From: Mytilisepta virgata
Lineage: Eukaryota > Mollusca > Bivalvia > Mytilida > Mytilidae
Reading direction: 5' to 3'
Assembly (NCBI GenBank): GCA_028015205.1
Contig: CM051519.1
Span: 85,767,539 to 85,831,538 of the forward strand
DNA: 64,000 nt
Numbering within the stretch: position 1 is the stretch's first letter; the number at the start of each line of letters is the position of its first letter. The notes beneath the pieces are model-generated. The model was not told where the DNA came from. It did not search any database and saw only the letters and a program-made list of their open reading frames with translations. Positions 39,020-50,450 of the stretch are shown here, piece by piece. The position numbers and the translations under genes are program-made.

Positions 39020-39180
39020 AGATTATCGGGTTTTCTGCAGATTGACATCGTAAAATATCAGCTGCGAGCCACAATATGAAGATTTTTGGCGAGTGAGCGC
39101 AGCGAACGAGCCTAAAAGATTCATATTGTGTCGAGCGGCTGATATTTTACAATATATTTACGCAGAAAACCCGATAATCT
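39020..39180. mobile_element. Foldback/MITE-like palindromic element (161 bp)
   Basis: Long inverted arms: GATTATCGGGTTTTCTGC, TAAAATATCAGC and CACAATATGAA on the left are mirrored by TTCATATTGTG, GCTGATATTTTA and GCAGAAAACCCGATAATC on the right, around a GC-rich loop (GGCGAGTGAGCGCAGCG). No coding capacity. Confidence 0.75.
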
Positions 39181-39415
39181 GTTTACCGTACAAATTCTGT
39201 ACATTTTAGTCGGCCCTGTAAGACATTTTTTACGCTTTTTTGTCCTCCTTGAGGTAAGCTTGATAACGTATGCTCTCACATTGTGACGTCGCTAATAAGT
39301 CCTGCTCTCATATTGTAACGTCCCTAATAAGTCCTGCTGTCGCGGATAATGTCTCCTAATACGTCACAAAGCCTTAATACAGAGATTACAGATCGGCTGA
39401 GCAGGGTGATATATA

Positions 39416-39421
39416 CGCAGG
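39416..39421. repeat. Target-site duplication of element 1, left (CGCAGG)
   Basis: CGCAGG directly precedes AGTAGTATATATGCGG and recurs at 52,054-52,059 directly after the mirrored terminus. Six-base duplication and 5'-AG ends are the Polinton/Maverick integration signature. Confidence 0.75.
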
Positions 39422-39760
39422 AGTAGTATATATGCGGTTCTAAAGTCGCATTTGAGGGGGTGGTGGTGGTGGTGGTGGTGGAGCTGGAAGTGACGTCACC
39501 GGAACCGAAAATGACGTCACCGGAAGTCATGTGACCGGGCCCGGATGTGCCGTCTGCGCATGTTCAGGAACCGGAAGTGGTTTTTGCGCGCATGCGCAAC
39601 CGGAAGTAGTGGATTTTCGCGCCATTTCTTTACGGAAGTGACGTAAGTCACAGACCTGGATGTGTGGTCTGCGCATGTCTAGGAACCGGAAGTACCCGGA
39701 AGTGATTTGCGCGCATGCGCAACCGGAAGTAGGGGTTTTCTCCATTGACGGAAGTCCAAA
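39422..39760 (+). promoter_or_regulatory. Left terminal repeat of element 1 with ETS/NRF1/CRE site array
   Basis: About 340 bp holding six CCGGAAGT (ETS/GABP-type), two GCGCATGCGC (NRF1-type) and two TGACGTCA (CRE/ATF) sites, plus weaker versions (CGGAAGTGACG, TGCGCATG). It begins with a GGTGG microsatellite after the terminal 40 bp. These are binding sites of animal CpG-island promoter factors. Whether they drive PolB (about 500 bp inward) or serve replication is not shown. Confidence 0.8.
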
Positions 39761-39764
39761 GAGA

Positions 39765-39910
39765 GCTCCTCCAAGGGGGAGATAAATGGGGAGGTAACTT
39801 TTCCCGCCATATTCCCCTCCTCCAACAAAGGGGAGGTAACTTTTCCCGCCATATTCCCCTCCTCCAACAAAGGGGAGGTAACTGTCTATGATTTTTCTCC
39901 TCCATCAAGG
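39765..39910 (+). repeat. 42-bp tandem repeat next to the left terminal array
   Basis: Units read AACTTTTCCCGCCATATTCC then CCTCCTCCAACAAAGGGG, two full and two partial copies. The sequence TTTCCCGCC resembles an E2F site (TTTSSCGC) and occurs twice. E2F is inferred from consensus only. Confidence 0.6.
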
Positions 39911-39976
39911 GGAGACAAAAAAAAAGCTGATCTGCACTGTTCTCAGGCCTGAAAGTACCCTAAAGATAATCGTTTA

Positions 39977-40077
39977 CCCTAACACTAGTTCTGCTTAGCA
40001 GTATGCTTCAAAGTCATGTTTCAAATGCTGGATTGAGCCCAATCCCTTATGACTTTGAAGTGGTACTAGTGTTAGGG
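39977..40077. repeat. 101-bp imperfect hairpin, copy 1
   Basis: Outer stem CCCTAACACTAGT with ACTAGTGTTAGGG; asymmetric bulge (about 16 bases against 4); second stem CTTCAAAGTCAT with ATGACTTTGAAG; top stem GGATTG with CAATCC closing the loop AGCC. Directly followed by TTAGGG-like sequence. Copies 2 (43,978-44,083) and 3 (50,951-51,051, inverted) keep the same fold. Confidence 0.85.
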
Positions 40078-40166
40078 ATAAGATTATTTTAGGGTTAGGT
40101 AAGTATTTTATTATTTTATAATTTGTCTAATTTTTCTTAATTTTCTTAATTTTTTATTATTTTTAA

Positions 40167-43042
40167 ACACGGCATCAGCGTACCGGGACTCACATTGAAA
40201 ACCATGTTCGATGGTCTGTCCGATTATTTCACCGTTCCGGACGAGAAGAATAAAGATATGTACGAGTTGTACAAAGAAAACATAGTGGGTTGACCCAGCA
40301 TCGTCTTCCACAGATACCACGAGAAAGACCAGACCTTCATTCGTCCTGCAGAATACCAAGACCCAAAACCGTGCAAGAAGATCTACGTGTGGACGCCAAT
40401 GCCTTGTATTTGTGGAGTATTATGCAGGATATGCCAACGGGTCACTTCGTCCGTCGCAAGAGCGAGGACGATTTTAGAAGACAGACACCTCGAAGGTACG
40501 AACGAATGGCTATCGAGTGGTTGGAATGGGAAGCCAAGGAGACAGGACACCACATACGTCACCAGGGGAACGATACGGAAAAACTGATCGGACGTCGGCG
40601 CCTTCCCGTGGATGGTTACTGTAAAGCTACTAATACAGTTTACGAGTTCCAGGGCTGCCTGTGGCACGGACATTGTTGTCGCCTGACTCGGGGAAAGACA
40701 GAAAACCCGTTGAACGGAAAGAGCCTGGATGAATTATACAAGACTACACAAGAAAAAATACAGTACATAACAGAAAACGACTACCAAGTGAAACAGATGT
40801 GGGAGTGCGAATGGGACCGGTTAAAGAAAGAAGACCAAGGAATCAAGACCTTCGTGTCCCAGACGCAGAGACCCTGCGATCGTTTCGCCACGATGACCGA
40901 AGACGACATCATGAGAGCCGTGATGGAGGACAAGTTGTTTGGTGCCTTGGAAGTGGACCTGCACGTACCTGAGGATCTAAAGTTGAAATTTGCAGAAATG
41001 CCTCCAGTCTTTAAGAACGTGAACGTGTCCAGAGACGACATTGGGGACCACATGAAGAGGTATGCAGAAGAAAAAGGAATCATGCAGCAGCCTAGAAAGT
41101 CATTAATCGGCAGCATGTTTGGAGAGAAGATCATGGTAATATCCCCGTTGCTGAAATGGTACGTCAACCACGGACTTAAAGTCACCAAGATTTACCAGGT
41201 AGTGGAGTACACGCCGTCGGCGTGTTTCAGACCCTTCGGAGATCAAGTCAGCAATGCCAGGCGAGCCGGAGATGCCGATCCAAATAAAAAGATAATTGCA
41301 GAAAACGAGAAACTGAGGGGAAATTCCAGCTACGGCAAGACGGTGACCAACAAGGAAAGGCACACGGATGTGATTTACTGCCAGGAACACCAGATCAGTC
41401 GCTACCTCGTAGATCCCTCTTTCCGGCGATGCAACCAGCTGAGCGACAAAACATTCGAAGTGGAAATGAGTAAGAAGACCATACACCTGGACCTGCCCAT
41501 GCACATTGGCTGTTTCGTTTACCAGTACGCCAAGCTTCGGATGTTGGAATTTTATTACGATTTTATGGACGTCTTTGTCGATCGCCGTGATTTCCAGTAT
41601 TGTGCAATGGACACCGACAGTGCCTACATGGCTCTCTCTGGCGACAGTTTGGAGGAAGTGATCAAACCGGAGTTGCGTCGGCGCTTTGAAGCAGAGAAGA
41701 AGAATTGGTTTCCCCGTACTGATACACCACAACTGGCTGCTTGGGATAAGAGGACTCCAGGACTGTTCAAGACAGAATTCAGTGGTGACGGGACCGGTTA
41801 AAGAAAGAAGACCAAGGAATCAAGACCTTCGTGTCCCAGACGCAGAGACCCTGCGATCGTTTCGCCACGATGACCGAAGACGACATCATGAGAGCCGTGA
41901 TGGAGGACAAGTTGTTTGGTGCCTTGGAAGTGGACCTGCACGTACCTGAGGATCTAAAGTTGAAATTTGCAGAAATGCCTCCAGTCTTTAAGAACGTGAA
42001 CGTGTCCAGAGACGACATTGGGGACCACATGAAGAGGTATGCAGAAGAAAAAGGAATCATGCAGCAGCCTAGAAAGTCATTAATCGGCAGCATGTTTGGA
42101 GAGAAGATCATGGTAATATCCCCGTTGCTGAAATGGTACGTCAACCACGGACTTAAAGTCACCAAGATTTACCAGGTAGTGGAGTACACGCCGTCGGCGT
42201 GTTTCAGACCCTTCGGAGATCAAGTCAGCAATGCCAGGCGAGCCGGAGATGCCGATCCAAATAAAAAGATAATTGCAGAAAACGAGAAACTGAGGGGAAA
42301 TTCCAGCTACGGCAAGACGGTGACCAACAAGGAAAGGCACACGGATGTGATTTACTGCCAGGAACACCAGATCAGTCGCTACCTCGTAGATCCCTCTTTC
42401 CGGCGATGCAACCAGCTGAGCGACAAAACATTCGAAGTGGAAATGAGTAAGAAGACCATACACCTGGACCTGCCCATGCACATTGGCTGTTTCGTTTACC
42501 AGTACGCCAAGCTTCGGATGTTGGAATTTTATTACGATTTTATGGACGTCTTTGTCGATCGCCGTGATTTCCAGTATTGTGCAATGGACACCGACAGTGC
42601 CTACATGGCTCTCTCTGGCGACAGTTTGGAGGAAGTGATCAAACCGGAGTTGCGTCGGCGCTTTGAAGCAGAGAAGAAGAATTGGTTTCCCCGTACTGAT
42701 ACACCACAACTGGCTGCTTGGGATAAGAGGACTCCAGGACTGTTCAAGACAGAATTCAGTGGTGACGGGATGATAGCCTTGTGTAGCAAGACGTACTTTT
42801 GCTTTGGAGAGGAAACCAAGTTTAGCTGTAAAGGGGTCAACAAGAGAACCAACGATATCAACAAAGAAAAATACATGGACGTTCTCCTGTCAAAGAACAC
42901 TGGCTCCGGAACCAACAGAGGGTTTCGTTCTGTAGATAATCAAGTCTACACATACTTGCAAGAGCGAGCTGGCTTTTCCTACTTTTATCCAAAACGTAAA
43001 GTTTTGGCGGACGGGGTGTCCACGACACCCTTAGATATTTGA
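40167..43042 (+). pseudogene. PolB, left-arm copy: 5'-truncated, frameshifted, internally duplicated
   Basis: Starts abruptly at the codon matching residue about 834 of the full-length right copy (HGISVPGLTLKT), with a TTTAAA microhomology at the deletion junction. An in-frame TGA at about 40,293 and a one-base deletion just before motif A (near 40,390) break it; after that the frame is open. At 41,792 the frame jumps back through a 977-bp tandem duplication and stops at once. The second duplicate (from 41,831) contains polymerase motif B (GNSSYGK) and motif C (MDTDS) and runs to the authentic stop at 43,042. No exonuclease domain or zinc fingers, so no active enzyme is expected. AATAAA at 43,109-43,114 follows the stop. 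Confidence 0.88.
40816..42769 (+). repeat. 977-bp tandem duplication inside the left PolB copy
   Basis: 40,816-41,792 and 41,793-42,769 appear identical; translations of the shared part agree residue for residue. Junction bases GGGA are shared by both breakpoints, as in microhomology-mediated duplication. Identity this high means a very recent event or an assembly artefact. Confidence 0.85.
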
Positions 43043-43046
43043 TCGG

Positions 43047-43977
43047 AGGGTTGTCAGGTCGTTAAAAGCCCTGACCGCGGACCATAGTGGGTAAAGTGTT
43101 TGGAAAAAAATAAACTATGTTTTAACAAAAATAGTTAAAATAATTATAAAATTTGTTAACTGAATTTACACTCATATTCCACTTTCTGATATTCAGCTTA
43201 CAGAGGAAAGTGATGTTGCTGTTCTTCTCTTACTCCATGCTGTTCTTTGCTGTTCATCACTGTTCTGCACTGTTCTCAGTTTGTTCTTCTCTTGGTCCAC
43301 GCTGCTCTTGTCTTGTTCTATGCTGTTCTTTCCTGCCAGTTATGTCGAGGTCCGACAGTATATGCAGTACAATGGGACTATTTGGTTATCTCCCCTTTTC
43401 CCGCACTTTCCGGTCGTCTCTGGATCTTTCATCGGTCTCTAGGGTCTGATACTCTCACTGTTATGTCGAAGTCCGAGAGTATACGAACTCAACTATTGGA
43501 TTATCTCCCCTTATCCCGCTCTATTCATCTGCGGGTGATGTTTTCTGTGAGGACCAAAGGTTGGATTGGATTATGTCCCCTTACCTCCAAGTGATGCTGT
43601 CACCAATAGATCAACGGAGGGGTGTCCTGAGCAACTGCCTTAACAACGACGGTCCATTTAATTGCTCTATGCTGTTCTTTGCTGTTCATCGCTACTCATG
43701 ACTGTACTCACGTGCTCATTTCGGTTTTTAGGGGGGCTACTTGTCACTTTTCGCTGCTGCTGCTGCTCCTGGTGGTGGTCGCTGTTAGTTGTTGCTGCTG
43801 CTGCTGCTGCTGCTGAGGAGGAGGAGGTGGGATTCTTACTGTTTCGTTATAAGTCACCTTTGGGTCTCGTTGATGTAACGATGGACATCAAAGATGGCTG
43901 CGCCCACGTAACGCGGACCTGAATGAAAGCACTCTTATGAAACAGAAATTTTAGAGTCTTTCTGGAACAAACGTTTA
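43047..43977 (+). repeat. Inner inverted arm of element 1, left copy (downstream module)
   Basis: From GAGGGTTGTCAGG to ACGTTTA; mirrored by 44,865-45,786. Contains degenerate CTGTTCTT/CTGTTCATC repeats (relatives of the 31-bp minisatellite of element 2), a GCTGCT tract about three units longer than in the right arm, and at about 43,886 AAAGATGGCTGCGCCC followed by ACGTAACGCGGACCTG (YY1-like core). Confidence 0.85.
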
Positions 43978-44083
43978 CCCTAACACTAGTTCTGCTTACC
44001 AGCCTGCTTCAAATTCATGTTTCAAAGTCTAGCCCAATCTTGGGCTAAATCCCGGATGAATTTGAAGTGGTACTAGTGTTAGG
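43978..44083. repeat. Imperfect hairpin, copy 2, with compensating changes
   Basis: Same architecture as copy 1. The second stem is CTTCAAATTCAT with ATGAATTTGAAG (a G-C pair of copy 1 replaced by T-A), and the top stem is TAGCCCA with TGGGCTA closing ATCT. The pairing is kept although the sequence differs. Confidence 0.82.
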
Positions 44084-44402
44084 ATTAGGGTTAAGTTAGG
44101 ATAAGGTTAGATTTAGGATTAAGGTTAAGATTATGTTAGGGTTAGGTAAGAGTTAGGGTTAGTGTTAGGGTTAGAATTAGGTTTAGGGTCATGGTTAGGG
44201 TTAAGTTAGGTTTAGGGTTAGAGTAAGGGATTAGGGTAGGGTTAGCATTAGGGTTAGAGTTAGGGCTAGAGTTAGGGTTAGGTTTAGTGTTAAGTTAGTG
44301 TTAGGGTTAGTGTTAGGTTAGGGGTTAGAGCTATGGTTAGTGTTAGAGTTAGGGTTAGGTTTAGGACTAGGGTTGGGGTTAGGGTTAGGGTTAGGGTTAG
44401 AG
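44084..44402 (+). repeat. Degenerate telomere-like array (TTAGGG-related), first copy
   Basis: About 320 bp of GTTAGGG, GTTAGAG, GTTAGTGTTAGG and similar hexamer variants, all in one orientation, ending in four nearly perfect TTAGGG units. TTAGGG is the known molluscan telomere repeat. It lies at the centre of the inverted arms. Confidence 0.88.
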
Positions 44403-44526
44403 TTAAACTTCTAGTTTTCATTTTCCACTGACTTCATTGAAATTCGAAATCTAAAGATACAATAAATCGGAATATAAAAGAAGAAAAAAAAATGAATAAA
44501 CTAAACAAAAATAGAACAAGACCTAG

Positions 44527-44857
44527 GATTAAGGTTAAGATTATGTTAGGGTTAGGTAAGAGTTAGGGTTAGTGTTAGGTTAGAGTTAGGTTTAGGGTCA
44601 TGGTTAGGGTTAAGTTAGGTTTAGGGTTAGAGTAAGGGATTAGGGTAGGGTTAGCATTAGGGTTAGAGTTAGGGCTAGAGTTACGGTTAGGTTTAGTGTT
44701 AAGTTAGTGTTAGGGTTAGTGTTAGGGTTAGGGGTTAGAGCTATGGTTAGTGTTAGAGTTAGGGTTAGGTTTAGGACTAGGGTTGGGGTTAGGGTAAGGG
44801 TTAGGGTTAGAGTTATGGTTGGGGTTAGGACTCGAGTTAGGGTTATGGTTAGGGCTA
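44527..44857 (+). repeat. Degenerate telomere-like array, second copy
   Basis: A direct repeat of 44,084-44,402 (same variant order, few changes), separated from it by about 120 bp of AT-rich sequence at 44,403-44,526. The short frame encoding an alternating VRVRVR peptide in the array is an artefact of the repeat. Confidence 0.88.
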
Positions 44858-44864
44858 AAATCCG

Positions 44865-45786
44865 TAAACGTTTGTTCCAGAAAGACTCTAAAATTTCTGT
44901 TTCATAAGAGTGCTTTCATTCAGGTCCGCGTTACGTGGGCGCAGCCATCTTTGATGTCCATCGTTACATCAACGAGACCCAGAGGTGACTTATAACGAAA
45001 CAGTAAGAATCCCACCTCCTCCTCCTCAGCAGCAGCAGCAACAACTAACAGCGACCACCACCAGGAGCAGCAGCAGCAGCGAAAAGTGACAAGTAGCCCC
45101 CCTAAAAACCGAAATGAGCACGTGAGTACAGTCATGAGTAGCGATGAACAGCAAAGAACAGCATAGAGCAATTAAATGGACCGTCGTTGTTAAGGCAGTT
45201 GCTTAGGACACCCCTCCGTTGATCTATTGGTGACAGCATCACTTGGAGGTAAGGGGACATAATCCAATCCAACCTTTGGTCCTCACAGAAAACATCACCC
45301 GCAGATGAATAGAGCGGGATAAGGGGAGATAATCCAATAGTTGAGTTCGTATACTCTCGGACTTCGACATAACAGTGAGAGTATCAGACCCTAGAGACCG
45401 ATGAAAGATCCAGAGACGACCGGAAAGTGCGGGAAAAGGGGAGATAACCAAATAGTCCCATTGTACTGCATATACTGTCGGACCTCGACATAACTGGCAG
45501 GAAAGAACAGCATAGAACAAGACAAGAGCAGCGTGGACCAAGAGAAGAACAACTGAGAACAGTGCAGAACAGTGATGAACAGCAAAGAACAGCATGGAGT
45601 AAGAGAAGAACAGCAACATCACTTTCCTCTGTAAGCTGAATATCAGAAAGTGGAATATGAGTGTAAATTCAGTTAACAAATTTTATAATTATTTTAACTA
45701 TTTTTGTTAAAACATAGTTTATTTTTTCCAAACACTTTACCCACTATGGTCCGCGGTCAGGGCTTTTAACGACCTGACAACCCTCA
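44865..45786 (-). repeat. Inner inverted arm of element 1, right copy
   Basis: Near-identical reverse complement of 43,047-43,977. Differences include a shorter CAG tract and a one-base change around the CTCAGTTGTTC segment that shifts the spurious frames. Confidence 0.85.
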
Positions 45787-45987
45787 ACGAGAGGGTATCC
45801 CCTATCCGCCACCTGGGGGACGCGCTAGGCAGCTCTGTGGGTTGAGCCCCTGCGTTACATCACAGGTACCTAGTTCTTTTTTTTTTGTTATCGGTTAACA
45901 GACGACTCTAAAAAGAGTGGTCTGTTCATACATCAAATGAAAAGCTTTCCCACTGTAATCAGTCGAGTCGGTAAGCCGTTCATCCGA
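45787..45987. other. About 200 bp present only in the right arm, with a stem-loop
   Basis: Lies between the mirrored arm and the PolB stop codon; the left arm lacks it. It contains AACAGAC-G-ACTCT, loop AAAA, AGAGT-G-GTCTGTT (45,897-45,926), a 12-pair stem with one mismatch, and GGGTTGAGCCCC. On the minus strand it is directly downstream of PolB, so it could belong to the 3' end. It is either lost from the left arm or inserted in the right. Confidence 0.5.
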
Positions 45988-48900
45988 TCAAATATCTAAG
46001 GGTGTCGTGGACACCCCGTCCGCCAAAACTTTACGTTTTGGATAAAAGTAGGAAAAGCCAGCTCGCTCTTGCAAGTATGTGTAGACTTGATTATCTACAG
46101 AACGAAACCTTCTGTTGGTTCCGGAGCCAGTGTTCTTTGACAGGAGAACGTCCATGTATTTTTCTTTGTTGATGTCGTTGGTTCTCTTGTTGACCCCTTT
46201 ACAGCTAAACTTGGTTTCCTCTCCAAAGCAAAAGTACGTCTTGCTACACAAGGCAATCATCCCGTCACCACTGAATTCTGTCTTGAACAGCCCTGGAGTC
46301 CTCTTGTCCAAAGCAGCCAGTTGTGGTGTGTCAGTACGGGGAAACCAATTCTTTTTCTCTGCTTCAAAGCGCCGACGCAACTCCGGTTTGATCACTTCCT
46401 CCAAACTATCGCCAGAGAGAGCCATGTAGGCACTGTCGGTGTCCATTGCACAATACTGGAAATCACGGCGATCGACAAAGACGTCCATAAAATCGTAATA
46501 AAATTCCAACATCCGAAGCTTGGCGTACTGATAAACGAAACACCCAATGTGCATAGGCAGGTCCAAGTGTATGGTCTTCTTACTCATTTCCACTTCAAAC
46601 GTTTTGTCACTCAGCTGGTTGCACCGCCGGAAAGAGGGATCATCGAGGTAGCGACTGATCTGGTGTTCCTGGCAGTAAATCACATCCGTGTGCCTTTCCT
46701 TGTTGGTCACCGTCTTGCCGTAGCTGGAATTTCCCCTCAGTTTCTCGTTTTCTGCAATTATCTTCTTATTTGGGTCGGCATCTCCGGCTCGCCTGGCATT
46801 ACTGACTTGATCTCCGAAGGGTCTGAAACACGCCGACGGCGTGTACTCCACTACCTGGTAAATCTTGGTGACTTTAAGTCCGTGGTTGACGTACCATTTC
46901 AGCAACGGGGATATTATCATGATCTTCTCTCCAAACATGCTGCCGATTAATTACTTTCTAGGCTGCGGCATGATTCCTTTTTCTTCTGCATAACTCTTCA
47001 TGTGGTCCCCGATGTCGTCTCTGGACACGTCCACGTTCTTAAAGACTGGAGGCATTTCTGCAAATTTCAACTTTAGGTCCTCAGGTACGTGCAGATCCAC
47101 TTCCAAGGCACCAAACAACTTATCCTCCATCACGGCTCTCATGATGTCGTCTTCGGTCATCGTGGCGAAACGATCACAGGGTCTCTGCCTCTGGGACACG
47201 AAGGTCTTGATTCCTTGGTCTTCTTTCTTTAACCGGTCCCATTCGCACTCCCACATCTGTTTCACTTGGTAGTCGTTTTCTGTTATGTACTGTATTTTTT
47301 CCTGTGTTGTCTTGTATAATTCATCCAGGCTCTTTCCGTTCAACGGGTTTTCTGTCTTTCCCCGAGTCAGGCGACAACAATGTCCGTGCCACAGGCAGCC
47401 CTGGAACTCGTAAACTGTATTAGTAGCTTTACAGTAACCATCCACGGGAAGGCGCCGACGTCCTATAAGTTTTTCCGTATCGTTCTTCTGATGACGTATG
47501 TGGTGTCCTGTCTCCTGGGCTTCCCATTCCAACCACTCGATAGCCATTCGTTCGTACCTTCGAGGTGTCTGTCTTTTAAAATCGTCCTCACTCTTGCGAC
47601 GGACGAAGTGACCCGTTGGCATATCCTGCATAATACTCCACAAATACAAGGCGTTGGCGTCCACACCGTATATCTTCTTGCACGGTTTTGGGTCTTGGTA
47701 TTCTGCAGGACGGATGAAGGTCTGGTCTTTCTCGTGGTATCTGTGGAAGACGATGCTGGGTCCACCCACTATGTTTTCTTTGTACAACTGGTACAGATCT
47801 TTATTCTTCTCGTCCGGAACGGTGAAATAATCGGACAGACCATCGAACATGGTTTTCAGTGTGAGTCCCGGTACGCTGATTCCGTGTTTAAACATGTCCA
47901 CCTTCAATCCCTTGTAATATACAAACATCTTCTCGATGGCTTCCAGCATGGGCTCCACGTCTTTGTTGTTGTACCATATCAGGAACTCTTTCACGTTCTT
48001 CATGTTCTTTTCCTGCCAGACTTGGCGACACAGCTGGTACTCTTCGGGTGCAATGTTCTCGTTTTTCAGCGTACTGAAAAAAGCCTGGTGTGGTGGTAAC
48101 TCCGTCACTGCCAACTTGTCTAAACCGGTCATCCACTCGTATGGAAAAAATCCTTTCTCTTCCGTACAGCCGTAGGCTTTCAAAAACTGGGAGTAACTAA
48201 ATCCGGGAGCCAGGTAGTTGGTGATGTCCAAAAATTTCAACTTCTCCGTCTTGATGCACATGAAATTGTTGTTGCGTTTCACCGTATACTTTATCTTGCG
48301 ACTTTCCACCAGACGAGTGAAGAAATCTATCTTCATGGCGTTCACGTCGTATTTCCGGGTGTTGAAGCCAATCACGGGTAATTCTTGGAGATGTCGTTCC
48401 AGTTGCTGCTTCAACTTGTACAGGTGATGTTTCTTTTCCTGGCGTTCTCGCTCTTCGTCGTCTTGGTATTCTTCCAGGTCCCGGTCCAGTCTCTCTTGGA
48501 TCTCTTCAAAGACACCAGCATACCTTGGCATCAGTAAGCGAAAGGCTTTGTCACTAATTTCTGTCAAATGGATCAAACAGGAATCCACGGTTTCACTGCT
48601 ATCGCCTTCGGACACGAAACAAACTGGCTCTGTAAACTCCGGTACGTTGGAACACACGGAGACGCTGAGCAAAACGTGCTGGCTGGTCCATTCCAATTTA
48701 TCCGATCTTGGTTTTTCTGTAGGTTGAAGCATTGCCTCTATATCGTAAGTGGCTCTGTAAGGGTAATATCTGCCTTCTTCCGGGACTTGGATTCCTTCGT
48801 CCTCCAAACGCTCGAACACGGTCTGTGGTGTATGGTACACACCACCGGGATATTTGTAGAGTACTTCGCCAGTGCAGGTTCTCTCGTGTCTGTGAAGTTC

Positions 48901-50388
48901 GTATACTGACTTCCACAACTTGTCACATTTGGAACACAGGTAACTGTGACTGTATTTCTCCATGTTGCAGACATAACTAAAATGGTTGTCGTACAAATTC
49001 AGGTTCATGGTGTCCTGGAAATTGTAAGGAGAACGTCGTACCAATCTTGCCGCTACTTCGCCGTCTTCTGTCTCTTGCAGCTCGTACATACAGATGTTGA
49101 GTTGGAACAGTGGTTCGATGTACGCCAAATCGTCTAAACAAATACCTTTGAAACCATCACCGGACATTTCTGTCTTCTGCAAATATTGACGATAATAAGT
49201 CTTGGCAGGTACTTCTACGTCTGTTACGGCAAAACCACGGTGGACGGCCAAACATCGGAAAAAACACAAATTGTCATCATATGGCCCATGGGATCCAGCA
49301 ACCAGTACGACGACACCACGGGTTTTCAAAATGAAGTCTGGTAACACGACTCTGGCTCCTATCGGGTGTTCCACCAACTTGTTAACATAGAACGTGGCAT
49401 TTGTCAGTAGATGCACTACCCATTTGGTATCGGGTCTCTGCTGCCGGATAAACTCCAAAATGTCGTGACGGCTCAATTCTTCCAAAAACTTCTCTAGGTC
49501 TTCTTCGTTTCTAATCAGGTGTGGTATGTTGAAAAACCTGGCGTTGTTCTGGCTGGAATGGAAGTATCTTAGTTCTCCGGTCTCTACGTTCCTCAGTACA
49601 AATCCAAACGACACGTTGATCTTGAAGGCCGTGGTCTGGAGTTCGAAAATGTGGCGAACCATGTCAGGAAAGGTGGCGGTGGTAATCTCGTTCAACGTAA
49701 AGTTGAACCGATCCTGGACACGGTTGCCGGTATTTTCTTCTGTCCGGATGGACTGGCAGTGTCTCAGGTACAAAACCCTGGTATCGGGATCTTCTGGCAA
49801 AACGTCTGGTTGAGATGGACTGGTTGGACTCTCAGGTGGCGACATCGTCCTGTGTCTTTTAGCACTGGGGCCAGGTAGTGGCGAGGCTGGTCTCTTGACT
49901 GGTTTCTTCATCCTGGGCTTGGCATCTGGCTTGGTATGCAACAGTCTGTGGCGAGCAAGGTTGTCCAATCTGTTAAAATACTGCCCACAATCTGGACACG
50001 TCAGGGTGTACCTGTGGGACTCCTGGTGGCGATTCCGGTTGTCGGCCCTGGCAAACTCCTTTCCACATACCTGGCAGGCAAAGGACTGGACTGGATCTGG
50101 CTTTCCAGGCTCACTCTGCTGGTGGGTAGCTTCGTGACGCTTCCTGGCATCTGGCCTGGCAAATTCCTTTCCACATACCTGGCAGGCAAGGGACTGGACT
50201 GGATCCGGCTTTCCAGGCTCAATCTGCTGGTGGGACTCCTGGTGGCGTTTCCGGTTGTCGGCCCTGGCAAACTCCTTTCCACATACCTGGCAGGAATACG
50301 TCTGGTCCGCAACAACATGGGTCTTCTGGTGGCGAAGTAGGCTTCTCTTCTCGGTAAAGGTCTTACCGCACTTCTCGCAAGAGAACAT
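45988..50388 (-). pseudogene. Protein-primed family B DNA polymerase with N-terminal zinc fingers (one nonsense codon)
   Basis: Reading length 1,466 codons. Five C2H2 fingers (4-24, 33-53, 69-89, 105-125, 131-151) with a repeated linker precede a basic Pro-rich stretch (KKPVKRPASP...AKRHR) suitable as a nuclear signal. A middle region has DDNLCFFRCLAVH (about 371) and a sixth C2HC-like finger (485-505). Exonuclease motifs follow: YDIE (549-551), GFNTRKYD (674-681) and YNNKD (806-810); then polymerase motif A VDANALYLWSI (909-919), motif B GNSSYGK and motif C MDTDS. This is the Polinton/adintovirus class that copies linear DNA from a terminal protein. A TAA at 46,953-46,951 separates motif A from B and C; the partial left-arm copies do not have it. 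Unless read through, the product is inactive. A TATATATA box lies 50 bases upstream of the ATG. Confidence 0.9.
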
Positions 50389-50437
50389 GGTCGTTACCTT
50401 ATCAAAGGTTCAAGACGAAATGAGAGGTTCTGCACTG

Positions 50438-50445
50438 TATATATA
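50438..50445 (-). promoter_or_regulatory. TATA box of PolB
   Basis: On the minus strand GGCTATATATACAGTGCAG; an expected start about 30 bases downstream leaves a leader of about 20-25 bases before the ATG at 50,388. The same short-leader layout is seen for the genes of element 2. Confidence 0.6.
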
Positions 50446-50450
50446 GCCAG

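Noticed and set aside
39324..39908. Frames in the terminal repeats (PCACAQITSGYFRF-type peptides)
   Set aside because: Produced by the ETS/NRF1/CRE motif array; they differ between copies in frame and length.
44707..44907. Arg/Val-rich frames in telomere-like arrays (also 61,317-61,826)
   Set aside because: Translations of TTAGGG-like repeats; both strands give equally artificial peptides.
41103..48175. Long frames opposite PolB on the other strand (for example 41,103-41,732 and 47,380-48,099)
   Set aside because: Shadows of the GC-richer polymerase coding sequence; their encoded sequence has no domain and follows PolB codon structure.
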